Origin: a bacterium
GTDB lineage: Bacteria; Atribacterota; Phoenicimicrobiia; Phoenicimicrobiales; Phoenicimicrobiaceae
Direction: 5' to 3'
DNA length: 6,263 nucleotides
Assembly (NCBI GenBank): GCA_018819665.1
Contig: JAHJOY010000334.1
Coordinates: 1-6,263 of the forward strand
Of this stretch, positions 1-5,658 are shown one piece after another. The notes under the pieces are model-generated. The model did no database searches. It was not told where the DNA came from and saw nothing but the letters and a program-made list of their open reading frames with translations. How positions within the stretch are numbered: position 1 is the first letter of the stretch; the number at the start of each line of letters is the position of its first letter. The position numbers were made by a program, and so were the translations under genes.

Positions 1-1
1 T

Positions 2-64
2 GATGAAATAATTAAAAAAGAAGAAGAAAGAATCTCTACTTTAGGTATTTATAATCTTACTTAG
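2..64 (+). CDS. Possible C-terminal end of a plus-strand gene (partial, convergent with radA)
   Basis: One plus-strand frame stays open from the window edge for 20 codons and ends at TAG (62-64). The peptide is charged (DEIIKKEEERIS near its start) and ends GIYNLT. The other five frames are closed over this stretch. The codons are purine-rich (GAT GAA, AAA AAA GAA GAA GAA AGA), which fits a real coding end in an A+T-rich genome, but 20 codons open by chance is not rare. If real, the gene converges on radA with only 12 bp between the two stops, and both stops lie in the same octamer repeat. No family can be recognised from so short a piece. In Bacilli and many Clostridia disA lies downstream of radA on the same strand; nothing like that is seen here. 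Confidence 0.35.
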   Translation, partial: DEIIKKEEERISTLGIYNLT

Positions 65-84
65 TTAGTTGGTTAGCTAATTAA
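61..84. repeat. Three-unit octamer repeat between convergent stops
   Basis: The stretch divides into three 8-bp units: TTAGTTAG, TTGGTTAG and CTAATTAA. The first two differ at one base; the third is more diverged. The radA stop codon (CTA on the plus strand at 77-79) is in the third unit and the possible plus-strand stop (TAG, 62-64) is in the first. The 11-mer TTGGTTAGCTA (69-79) recurs exactly at 3958-3968 upstream of clpC, so this belongs to the same repeat family as the large intergenic array. Confidence 0.55.
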
Positions 85-1450
85 GGGCAAGGTTGATAGC
101 TTCTTGAACAGTTATTACTCCTATAATCTCTAAACCTTTTTTTGATGAAAAATTGTTTAAGCTCTTTAAATTGCCTTTTGGAATAATGCATCTTTTAAAG
201 CCCATTTTAAATACTTCCTGTATCCGTTTTTCTACCTGATTCACCATCCTAACTTCTCCAGCCAACCCTACTTCTCCAAATATAACTGTAGCTGGATCAA
301 TCGGCACATCCTTAAAGCTTGAAGCTACAGCTATAATAATAGCTAAATCTAAGGCAGGTTCTAATACCTTTATCCCACCCGCAATATTTACATGAACATC
401 TTGAGAGTGCAAGGAATATCCCACTCTTTTTTCGAGAACCGCCAGGATAAGTAAAACCCGATTATAGTCTACGCCAGTAGTCATTCTTCGAGGTATGCCC
501 AGGTTGCTATAACTCACCAACGCTTGCATCTCCACCAATAATGGCCTACTTCCTTCAAAGGTAGCTGCCACCACTGAACCAGAAACATGAGAAGGTTTTT
601 CTGAAAGAAGCAATTCGGAAGGATTTAATACCTCTATCAAACCTTTCTCTCCCATTTTAAATATCCCCAATTCATTGGTAGAACCAAATCTATTCTTTGT
701 AGAACGAAGTATCCGGTAAATATTGTATTGTTCACCCTCCAGATAGAGAACAGTGTCCACAATATGTTCAAGAACTTTAGGCCCTGCTAGTATCCCTCCT
801 TTAGTTACATGTCCGATAATAAAGACAGAAATTTCTTTACTCTTGGCTAAACGCATTAATTGAGCAGTACATTCTCTTACCTGACTAATGCTTCCCGGTG
901 AGGAACTAATCTCGTAATCATTAATAGTTTGGATAGAATCTACAATAACCACTTTTGGTTTAATTTCACTGATATGTTTTTTTATAACTTCTATATCGGT
1001 TTCAGAAACTAAAAAAAGCTTTTCCGCAAGAACACCTAATCGGGCGGCTCTTAATTTAATCTGATAAAGTGATTCTTCTGCAGAAATATATAATATTACC
1101 CCACAGTTACTGCTCAAGGAATTGGCTATTTGTAAAAGAAGGGTAGATTTTCCAATGCCCGGTTCTCCCCCAACTAAAATGAGGGAACCAGGGACAATCC
1201 CCCCGCCTAATACTCTATCAAACTCCGAAATTTCTGTTTTATATCTCGATTTACTTTCTTCTAGCTCAATTTTACTAATGGGTAAAGGTATAGAATGCCC
1301 TTCAGGATGAAGGGAATATTTTTTCTCTTCTTTAAATACTTCTTCAATTAAAGTATTCCATTCTCCACAATCAGGACAACGCCCTAACCACCTGGAAGAT
1401 TCATAGCCACATTGCTGGCACCGAAAAAAAGCTTTTTCTTCTTTCCCCAT
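77..1450 (-). CDS. radA: DNA repair protein RadA (Sms), RecA-like/Lon-like branch-migration ATPase
   Basis: RadA is a cytoplasmic ATPase that processes recombination intermediates by branch migration alongside RecA and helps repair double-strand breaks and stalled forks. The 457-residue product matches the family's usual length (about 450-460). It has an N-terminal C4 zinc finger (C11, C14, C25, C28); a RecA-like core with Walker A GEPGIGKS at 95-102 and Walker B VVIVDS at 167-172; the RadA signature KNRFG at 252-256; and a C-terminal Lon-protease-like domain from about residue 275. In that domain the segment AGGIKVLEPALDLA stands where Lon has its catalytic serine, so it is a non-proteolytic scaffold, as usual for RadA. 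The start is secure: AGGAG lies 5 nt upstream of the ATG and the first residues lead straight into the zinc finger. It begins 24 bp after the clpC stop and is probably co-transcribed with it. The stop codon falls in an octamer repeat. Confidence 0.97.
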   Translation of the reverse strand: MGKEEKAFFRCQQCGYESSRWLGRCPDCGEWNTLIEEVFKEEKKYSLHPEGHSIPLPISKIELEESKSRYKTEISEFDRVLGGGIVPGSLILVGGEPGIGKSTLLLQIANSLSSNCGVILYISAEESLYQIKLRAARLGVLAEKLFLVSETDIEVIKKHISEIKPKVVIVDSIQTINDYEISSSPGSISQVRECTAQLMRLAKSKEISVFIIGHVTKGGILAGPKVLEHIVDTVLYLEGEQYNIYRILRSTKNRFGSTNELGIFKMGEKGLIEVLNPSELLLSEKPSHVSGSVVAATFEGSRPLLVEMQALVSYSNLGIPRRMTTGVDYNRVLLILAVLEKRVGYSLHSQDVHVNIAGGIKVLEPALDLAIIIAVASSFKDVPIDPATVIFGEVGLAGEVRMVNQVEKRIQEVFKMGFKRCIIPKGNLKSLNNFSSKKGLEIIGVITVQEAINLALN

Positions 1451-1454
1451 TTTA

Positions 1455-1462
1455 GCTCCTCT
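1455..1462 (-). promoter_or_regulatory. Ribosome binding site of radA
   Basis: On the minus strand the clpC-radA gap reads AGAGGAGC followed by TAAA and the radA ATG. The AGGAG core is 5 nt from the start codon. This is the strongest and best-spaced Shine-Dalgarno sequence of the four genes and sits wholly within the 24-bp gap, consistent with radA being translated from a clpC-radA message. The gap leaves no room for a separate terminator. Confidence 0.8.
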
Positions 1463-1474
1463 ATCTTAATCTGG

Positions 1475-3913
1475 TCATTTTTTCTTTTTAGAAAACATTA
1501 TTTTCCCGTCCTTCGCCTTAATTAATATACAATCCCCTTCTTCAAATTCACCAGCCAATAACTTTTCAGAAATAGGATTTTCTATTAATCTTTCAATGGT
1601 CCGTCTTAAAGGACGAGCTCCAAAATTAGAATCATAAGCCTCTTTAGTCAATAATTCTTTAATTTCCTCTGTTGTTTCCAGGTCAATCTTTCGCTCTTCT
1701 AATAATTTTTTTACTTCATTGTTTATTATTAGACTGGCTATTTTTTTAATTTCCTCCTTAGTAAGGGATTTAAAGACTATTACCTCATCAATTCGATTTA
1801 AAAATTCCGGTCGGAAGGTTTTATTCAACTCCCCCATTACTCTATTTTTTATCTCTTTATAGGAAATCTCTTCAGGTTCATTGGTCCCCCGAAATCCTAA
1901 AGTGGCTTCTTTTTTAATCAGGGTAGCCCCAACATTAGAAGTCATAATAATAACTGCATTTTTAAAATCTACTACTCTCCCCTGGGAATCAGTCAATCTA
2001 CCATCTTCGAATATTTGCAGTAATATATTAAAGACATCGGGGTGTGCTTTTTCTATCTCGTCTAATAGAATTACCGAATAAGGCTTTCTTCTAACTTTTT
2101 CAGTTAATTGACCTCCCTCCTCATACCCCACATAACCAGGGGGAGCTCCAATCAATCGGGAAACAGCAAATTTTTCCATATATTCTGACATATCTAAGCT
2201 AATCAATGCATTTTCATCACCAAAAAGAAATTCTGCTAAAGTACGGGCTAATTCTGTTTTGCCTACTCCGGTAGGTCCCAAAAATATAAAAGAACCAATG
2301 GGACGTTTGGGGCTTTTCATCCCAGCTCGAGCTCTTCTTATGGCTTTAGAAATAGATATGATAGCTTCATCCTGTCCAATTATCCTTTTATGTAATTCCT
2401 CCTCCATTCTAAGTAGTTTTTGTGCCTCTTCCTCTTTAAGAGAAAAAATTGGAATCCCGGTCCAGCTGGATACAATTTCTGCAATATCTTCTTCTGTAAC
2501 TTCCACTTTACTAACCATTCTTCTGGCCTCCCATTTTTCTTTCATCTTTTGGAGTTCAGCTTCTAACTTTTTTTCTTTTTCTCTTAATTGAGCTGCTTTT
2601 TCAAATTCTTGCAATTTTACTGCTGATTCCTTTTCTTTCCTTATTTTATTTAATTTCATTTCTACTTCTTTCATGTCGGGTGGAGAAATAGTGTTTTGTA
2701 ATTTAATCCTGGAAGCCGCTTCGTCTACCAAATCGATAGCTTTATCCGGCAAAAATCTACCCGAAACATAACGAGCTGACAAATGTGCTGCTGCCTCTAA
2801 TGCTTGATCGGTAATTTTTATTTTATGATGGGCTTCATACTTGTCCTTAAGTCCTTGCAATATCATAACAGTCTCTTCTATCGAAGGTTCGGATATATAA
2901 ATAGGTTGAAATCTTCGCTCTAAAGCAGCATCTTTTTCAATATACTTGCGGTATTCATCGGCAGTAGTTGCACCAATAACTTGAAGCTCTCCCCTTGCTA
3001 AAGCAGGCTTTAGTATATTAGAAGCGTCTATTGCTCCTTCAGCTGCTCCGGCACCTACCAGGGTATGAATTTCATCAATAAATAATATGACATCATTTGA
3101 TTCCTGAACCTCTTTAACAATCTTCTTTAATCTCTTTTCAAATTCACCTCGGTATTTAGTGCCAGCAACAATTAAAGCCAGGTCAAGGCAGATAATTCTT
3201 TTTTCTTTTAATATCTCCGGAACATCATTATTAGTTATCTTCTGAGCCAAACCCTCTACAATAGCCGTCTTTCCTACCCCGGCCTCTCCTATTATACAGG
3301 GATTGTTTTTCTTTCTTCTACTTAAAATTTGTATCACTCTTTGAATTTCCGTGCTCCTGCCAATAACCGGATCCAATTTATCTTCTTGGGCTAATTTAAT
3401 TAAATCTCTTCCAAATTCATCTAAAGCAGGAGTTTTCGTTATTCTTTTTCCTGGAGCAGATGGAAAACCTTGAGCCTCACCCTCCATTAGAACTTTCATA
3501 ATTTCAGAATAAACATTATCCAGATTAATACCCAAGTCTGCTAAAATTCTAACCGCTACTCCGCTTCCTTCTTTTATTAACCCTAATAATATGTGTTCGG
3601 TGCCAATATAGTTATTTTTTAATTGACTTGCCTCTTGAGAGGCTAATTCTAAGACTTTTTTCGCTCGAGGAGTAAAAGCAATCTCACCTACTTGCTGATA
3701 CTCACCTTTTCCTACTAATCGTTCTACCTCTTCTACTACTTTATCTACATTTACCCCCAATTGTCTTAAAACCTGGGAGGCAACTCCTTCTTCTTCTTTT
3801 ATTAAACCAATAAGAATATGTTCAGTCCCTATGTAGTCATGATTTAGGTTTATCGCTTCTTCTTGAGCTATCATTATAGCCCTCTTTGCTTTTTCGGTAT
3901 ATCTTTTAAACAT
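1475..3913 (-). CDS. clpC: ATP-dependent Clp protease ATPase subunit ClpC (Hsp100 unfoldase)
   Basis: ClpC is a hexameric AAA+ unfoldase that threads substrates into ClpP; in Gram-positive bacteria it degrades phosphoarginine-marked and adaptor-delivered proteins. The 812-residue product is full length (B. subtilis about 810). Visible domains: double Clp_N repeat (1-145) with GTEH at 29-32 and 104-107, whose E31 and E106 match the phosphoarginine-binding glutamates known in B. subtilis ClpC (E32, E106); D1 with Walker A GEAGVGKT (209-216), pore loop KYRG (253-256), Walker B LFIDE (277-281) and arginines at 333-334; a short M-domain coiled coil with UVR-like motif (about 412-466), the ClpC rather than ClpB form; D2 with Walker A GPTGVGKT (546-553), pore loop GYVG (593-596), Walker B ILLDE (615-619), ClpP-docking LGF (672-674) and sensor-2 GARPLRR (765-771). 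The MFKRYTEKAKRA start is canonical; an AAGGA lies 12 nt upstream. radA follows. A 671-bp repeat-rich gap separates it from mcsB, so it may need its own promoter. Confidence 0.97.
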   Translation of the reverse strand: MFKRYTEKAKRAIMIAQEEAINLNHDYIGTEHILIGLIKEEEGVASQVLRQLGVNVDKVVEEVERLVGKGEYQQVGEIAFTPRAKKVLELASQEASQLKNNYIGTEHILLGLIKEGSGVAVRILADLGINLDNVYSEIMKVLMEGEAQGFPSAPGKRITKTPALDEFGRDLIKLAQEDKLDPVIGRSTEIQRVIQILSRRKKNNPCIIGEAGVGKTAIVEGLAQKITNNDVPEILKEKRIICLDLALIVAGTKYRGEFEKRLKKIVKEVQESNDVILFIDEIHTLVGAGAAEGAIDASNILKPALARGELQVIGATTADEYRKYIEKDAALERRFQPIYISEPSIEETVMILQGLKDKYEAHHKIKITDQALEAAAHLSARYVSGRFLPDKAIDLVDEAASRIKLQNTISPPDMKEVEMKLNKIRKEKESAVKLQEFEKAAQLREKEKKLEAELQKMKEKWEARRMVSKVEVTEEDIAEIVSSWTGIPIFSLKEEEAQKLLRMEEELHKRIIGQDEAIISISKAIRRARAGMKSPKRPIGSFIFLGPTGVGKTELARTLAEFLFGDENALISLDMSEYMEKFAVSRLIGAPPGYVGYEEGGQLTEKVRRKPYSVILLDEIEKAHPDVFNILLQIFEDGRLTDSQGRVVDFKNAVIIMTSNVGATLIKKEATLGFRGTNEPEEISYKEIKNRVMGELNKTFRPEFLNRIDEVIVFKSLTKEEIKKIASLIINNEVKKLLEERKIDLETTEEIKELLTKEAYDSNFGARPLRRTIERLIENPISEKLLAGEFEEGDCILIKAKDGKIMFSKKKK

Positions 3914-3925
3914 TCTTTATGCACA

Positions 3926-3932
3926 TCCTTCC
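3926..3932 (-). promoter_or_regulatory. Probable ribosome binding site of clpC (long spacing)
   Basis: The minus strand carries GGAAGGA ending 12 nt before the clpC ATG. The spacing is longer than the usual 5-9 nt. A GTG nearer to it (3924-3922) is out of frame, and the protein start is conserved in the family, so the ATG is kept. About 14 bp further upstream is a TATAAA (minus strand, 3953-3948) that could be a -10 element, but no TTGACA-like -35 lies at 16-18 bp, so I do not call a promoter. Confidence 0.5.
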
Positions 3933-3957
3933 ATTTTAGTAAATAATTTTATACTAC

Positions 3958-4086
3958 TTGGTTAGCTAGTAACAGTTGACAAATTAACCGATTCGCCAAT
4001 TGACCAATTCACCAATTAATTCAGTCTGCTGGTCTACCAGTCCCCCGGTCTGCCAGTCTGCCGGTCTGCCAGTCAATTTAGTTAGT
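3958..4086. repeat. Degenerate octamer tandem array (two sub-families)
   Basis: The first half (3958-4021) divides into eight 8-bp units in unbroken phase, drifting from TTGGTTAG and CTAGTAAC to AATTAACC, GATTCGCC, AATTGACC and AATTCACC. After a one-base shift at 4022, the second half (4023-4074) has six and a half copies of RGTCTGCC, in which A and G alternate at the first base, giving a 16-bp higher-order unit (AGTCTGCC then GGTCTGCC). It then grades into AGTCAATT and TAGTTAGT. The G+C-rich second half stands out in an A+T-rich region. Direct reading of the sequence supports the periodicity; its function is unknown. Confidence 0.8.
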
Positions 4087-4093
4087 TAAATTA

Positions 4094-4152
4094 GTCGTTA
4101 GTGAATAGTCGTTAGTTTTAAATACAAGTTTTCAGTTATTGGTTATCAGTTT
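4094..4152. repeat. Short heptamer runs GTCGTTA / TCAGTTA
   Basis: GTCGTTA occurs at 4094-4100 and 4108-4114 with GTGAATA between them, giving a 7-bp phase. After a 3-bp phase shift a second run reads CAAGTTT, TCAGTTA, TTGGTTA and TCAGTTT at 4125-4152. The period has changed from 8 to 7 bp relative to the adjoining array. Confidence 0.6.
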
Positions 4153-4180
4153 TTATAATCATGAGTGTATTAAGTTTTTT

Positions 4181-4235
4181 GTCATTGCGAGAGGAGCACT
4201 CAATATTACTTGAGTGCTTCTCGTTGCAATCTCGC
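4181..4235. repeat. REP-like imperfect palindrome (ATTGCGAG type) with CIRCE-like core
   Basis: The core is a perfect 9-bp inverted repeat, AGCACTCAA (4195-4203) and TTGAGTGCT (4210-4218), around a 6-nt loop. It is extended by imperfect pairing to ATTGC (4184-4188) and GCAAT (4226-4230), giving a stem-loop of about 47 nt. The outer ends, CATTGCGAG on the left and GCAATCTCGC on the right, resemble a dispersed palindrome I know from many environmental bacterial genomes. Neither strand has a U-tract directly after the stem (the minus strand reads into A residues), so it is not a standard terminator. The core resembles the HrcA operator CIRCE (TTAGCACTC-N9-GAGTGCTAA), but the spacer between AGCACTC and GAGTGCT is 10 nt and the flanking bases do not match. 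Confidence 0.75.
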
Positions 4236-4241
4236 TATTAA

Positions 4242-4332
4242 ACTAAAAAGTTAAAGCTAAAAGCGAAAAACCATAATTCAAAACTCAAAACCTCTTTAGC
4301 GTATAGCGTACAGCGTTTAGCGTATAGTATGA
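4242..4332. repeat. Phased heptamer block, A-rich then AGCGTAT type
   Basis: Thirteen consecutive 7-bp units run in one phase. The first eight are loosely NCNAAAA (for example ACTAAAA, GCTAAAA, GCGAAAA, TTCAAAA, CTCAAAA). They then become four close copies of AGCGTAT (4298-4325: AGCGTAT, AGCGTAC, AGCGTTT, AGCGTAT) and end with a diverged AGTATGA. The second block at 4471-4526 carries the same motifs in inverted orientation. Confidence 0.7.
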
Positions 4333-4400
4333 TAAACGAAATGTTTATCTCCCTGGCTACACCAAAATCTGCCCCTACATCTGGCTTCTGAATTCTATTT

Positions 4401-4435
4401 TATTTACTTATCACTTATTACACATTACTTATTAT
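4401..4435. repeat. Heptamer run, TTATTAC type
   Basis: Five consecutive 7-bp units with consensus TTATTAC: TATTTAC, TTATCAC, TTATTAC, then ACATTAC and TTATTAT. Each differs from the consensus by no more than two bases. It follows directly on the non-repetitive island 4333-4400. Confidence 0.65.
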
Positions 4436-4470
4436 CTGTTTATTTTTCCAGTCTCCAAGTCGATTTTGTC

Positions 4471-4526
4471 TTTAATTTTGAATTTTAAGTTTTGGTTTTA
4501 CGCTTTGCGTTTTTCGTTTTTCGCTA
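4471..4526. repeat. Heptamer block inverted relative to 4242-4332
   Basis: Eight 7-bp units in one phase follow a TTNRNTT-like pattern, for example TTGAATT, TTAAGTT, TTGGTTT, TGCGTTT and TTCGTTT. GTTTTTCGCT (4516-4525) is the exact reverse complement of AGCGAAAAAC (4262-4271), and TTTTGAATT (4476-4484) that of AATTCAAAA (4275-4283). The order of the matches is nested, as expected of a foldback arrangement. Confidence 0.65.
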
Positions 4527-4558
4527 TAACTGCCCGCTCCACTATCTTCCTCTTCACT

Positions 4559-4593
4559 ATATACTAAATACTATATACTAACAACTAACGATT
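4559..4593. repeat. Heptamer run overlapping the mcsB stop codon
   Basis: Five 7-bp units in phase: ATATACT, AAATACT, ATATACT, then AACAACT and AACGATT. The mcsB stop codon (TAG, 4587-4585) and its final two codons lie within the last two units. ACTAACGATTAAT (4584-4596) matches the reverse complement of 4090-4102 at 12 of 13 positions. Confidence 0.65.
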
Positions 4594-5658
4594 AATCTCA
4601 TTTCTAATCAATACCGCTCTTTGCAAATCCCGGCTAAAAGGATCTAAATCTTTGCCTGTTAACATTTGCAAATAGGCTGGTTGTATTAGTAACATTAATT
4701 TATTTAAAGTCCCTAAATTAGGATGGGGAATTATCCCTAACCCTACTCCGAACCTTAATTTAGATAAAAGTTCCATTGCTTCCGCCGAAGATATGATGCG
4801 GGCACTACTTAAGATACCGTAAGCTCTCCATGCCTGATCTTCCAACTGACTTTTAGAATTAGATAATAGTTCTTTCCTTACCTTCTGTTCCTTGCTTATT
4901 ATCTGTTGATTAACCTTTTCCAAATTGTCAATAATTTCTTCTTCTGAAAGACCTAAAGTAATTTGGTTGGAAACCTGAAATAAATTTCCCATTACTTCGG
5001 TTCCCTCTCCATAAAATCCTCTCACTACATAACCTATTTTAGATATGGCTTTTAATATATCATTTATACCGTTTACCATTGCTAGGGCCGGAAGGTGTAA
5101 CATTATTGAAGCCCTCATCCCGGTTCCTACATTAGTAGGACAGGAAGTTAAATATCCTTCTTTTTCGCTAAAGGCATAAGTTACCTTTTTTTCAATTTCA
5201 TCGTCAATCTCATTAATAAGTTTCCAAATATTATTTAATTGCAACCCTGAAAGTAAATATTGAATTCGAAAATGATCTTCTTCGTTAACCATTATACTTA
5301 ATGTCTCTTTTTGATTAAAAACACACCCTCGGTAAGGACGTTTCTCTTGAGCATGATAAATGCTAATTAGATGTTTTTCCACTAAAAATTGACTCTCCAG
5401 GGGAGTCAATTCATCCAATAAAAGTAAATTAGAATCCTTAAAAAGGGAATCTTCTTCTACAATCAGTCGGCTAAGCTCAAATATATTTTTTAATTCCGCT
5501 TGCTCAGCTCGTGGTGAAAAAGGAATTCCTTCTACATTTCGTGCCAATCTAATTCTCGAACTTATCACTATGTCCGATAAAGGGCCTTGCCCGTTAATCC
5601 ACTCAGCTGAAGATTCTTTTAGATTTTGTAATATTATACTTTTATCTTTATTTTGCAT
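4585..5658 (-). CDS. mcsB: Protein arginine kinase McsB
   Basis: McsB transfers phosphate from ATP to arginine side chains, marking proteins for ClpC-ClpP; its fold is that of the ATP:guanido phosphotransferases (creatine/arginine kinases). The 357-residue product shows the core: SSRIRLARN (33-41, nucleotide-binding arginines), NEEDHFRIQ (125-133, catalytic acidic segment), the loop SCPTNVGTGMRAS (172-184) with the family cysteine C173, YGEGTE (216-221), and the C-terminal RDLQRA (343-348), the RDxxRA phosphoarginine-sensing motif of allosteric control in McsB. It lacks the long N-terminal region of eukaryotic arginine kinases. The start is bounded: a TAA lies three codons before the ATG in this frame, and mcsA overlaps by 11 bp. 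Relative to B. subtilis McsB it has a slightly longer N-terminus and ends about a dozen residues earlier, with its last codons in a heptamer repeat. The catalytic core is intact, so I expect it to be active. Confidence 0.96.
   Translation of the reverse strand: MQNKDKSIILQNLKESSAEWINGQGPLSDIVISSRIRLARNVEGIPFSPRAEQAELKNIFELSRLIVEEDSLFKDSNLLLLDELTPLESQFLVEKHLISIYHAQEKRPYRGCVFNQKETLSIMVNEEDHFRIQYLLSGLQLNNIWKLINEIDDEIEKKVTYAFSEKEGYLTSCPTNVGTGMRASIMLHLPALAMVNGINDILKAISKIGYVVRGFYGEGTEVMGNLFQVSNQITLGLSEEEIIDNLEKVNQQIISKEQKVRKELLSNSKSQLEDQAWRAYGILSSARIISSAEAMELLSKLRFGVGLGIIPHPNLGTLNKLMLLIQPAYLQMLTGKDLDPFSRDLQRAVLIRNEINR

Larger units (their letters stand above)
3914..4584. other. Gene-free, repeat-dense intergenic region between mcsB and clpC
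   Basis: No frame carries a credible gene across these 671 bp. From clpC outward it holds: the clpC leader (3914-3957), an octamer array (3958-4086), short heptamer runs (4094-4152), a hairpin (4181-4235), a phased heptamer block (4242-4332), a non-repetitive island (about 4333-4400) with a small perfect inverted repeat (GATAAAC at 4331-4337, GTTTATC at 4343-4349), a heptamer run (4401-4435), a second heptamer block (4471-4526), and a last heptamer run (4559-4593) that enters mcsB. No intrinsic terminator with a minus-strand U-tract was found after mcsB. No CtsR heptad operator was found. Confidence 0.8.

Noticed and set aside
2259..2591. Plus-strand open frame of 110 codons inside clpC (also shorter ones at 1122-1310 and 1881-2081)
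   Set aside because: These are antisense to conserved clpC or radA coding sequence, have no family features and no convincing ribosome binding site.
1475..3913. ClpB instead of ClpC
   Set aside because: The middle domain is short with a UVR-like segment, the D2 domain carries the ClpP-docking LGF, and the neighbours are mcsAB and radA.
3966..4010. CtsR operator in the clpC upstream region (TTGACA and TTGACC motifs)
   Set aside because: These TTGAC motifs arise from the octamer repeat; the required RGTCAAA direct heptad pair with 3-bp spacing is absent.
3958..4086. CRISPR-like array
   Set aside because: Units are 8 bp and contiguous with no unique spacers, and there are no cas genes in the window.
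4181..4235. Intrinsic terminator for mcsB
   Set aside because: The stem lies about 350 bp beyond the stop, and on the minus strand it is followed by A residues, not a U-tract.
4331..4400. Small RNA or riboswitch in the non-repetitive island
   Set aside because: Apart from the 7-bp inverted repeat GATAAAC/GTTTATC there is no extended structure or recognisable aptamer. The minus-strand GTAGGGGCAG may be a decayed dispersed repeat, but one copy is not enough to say so.
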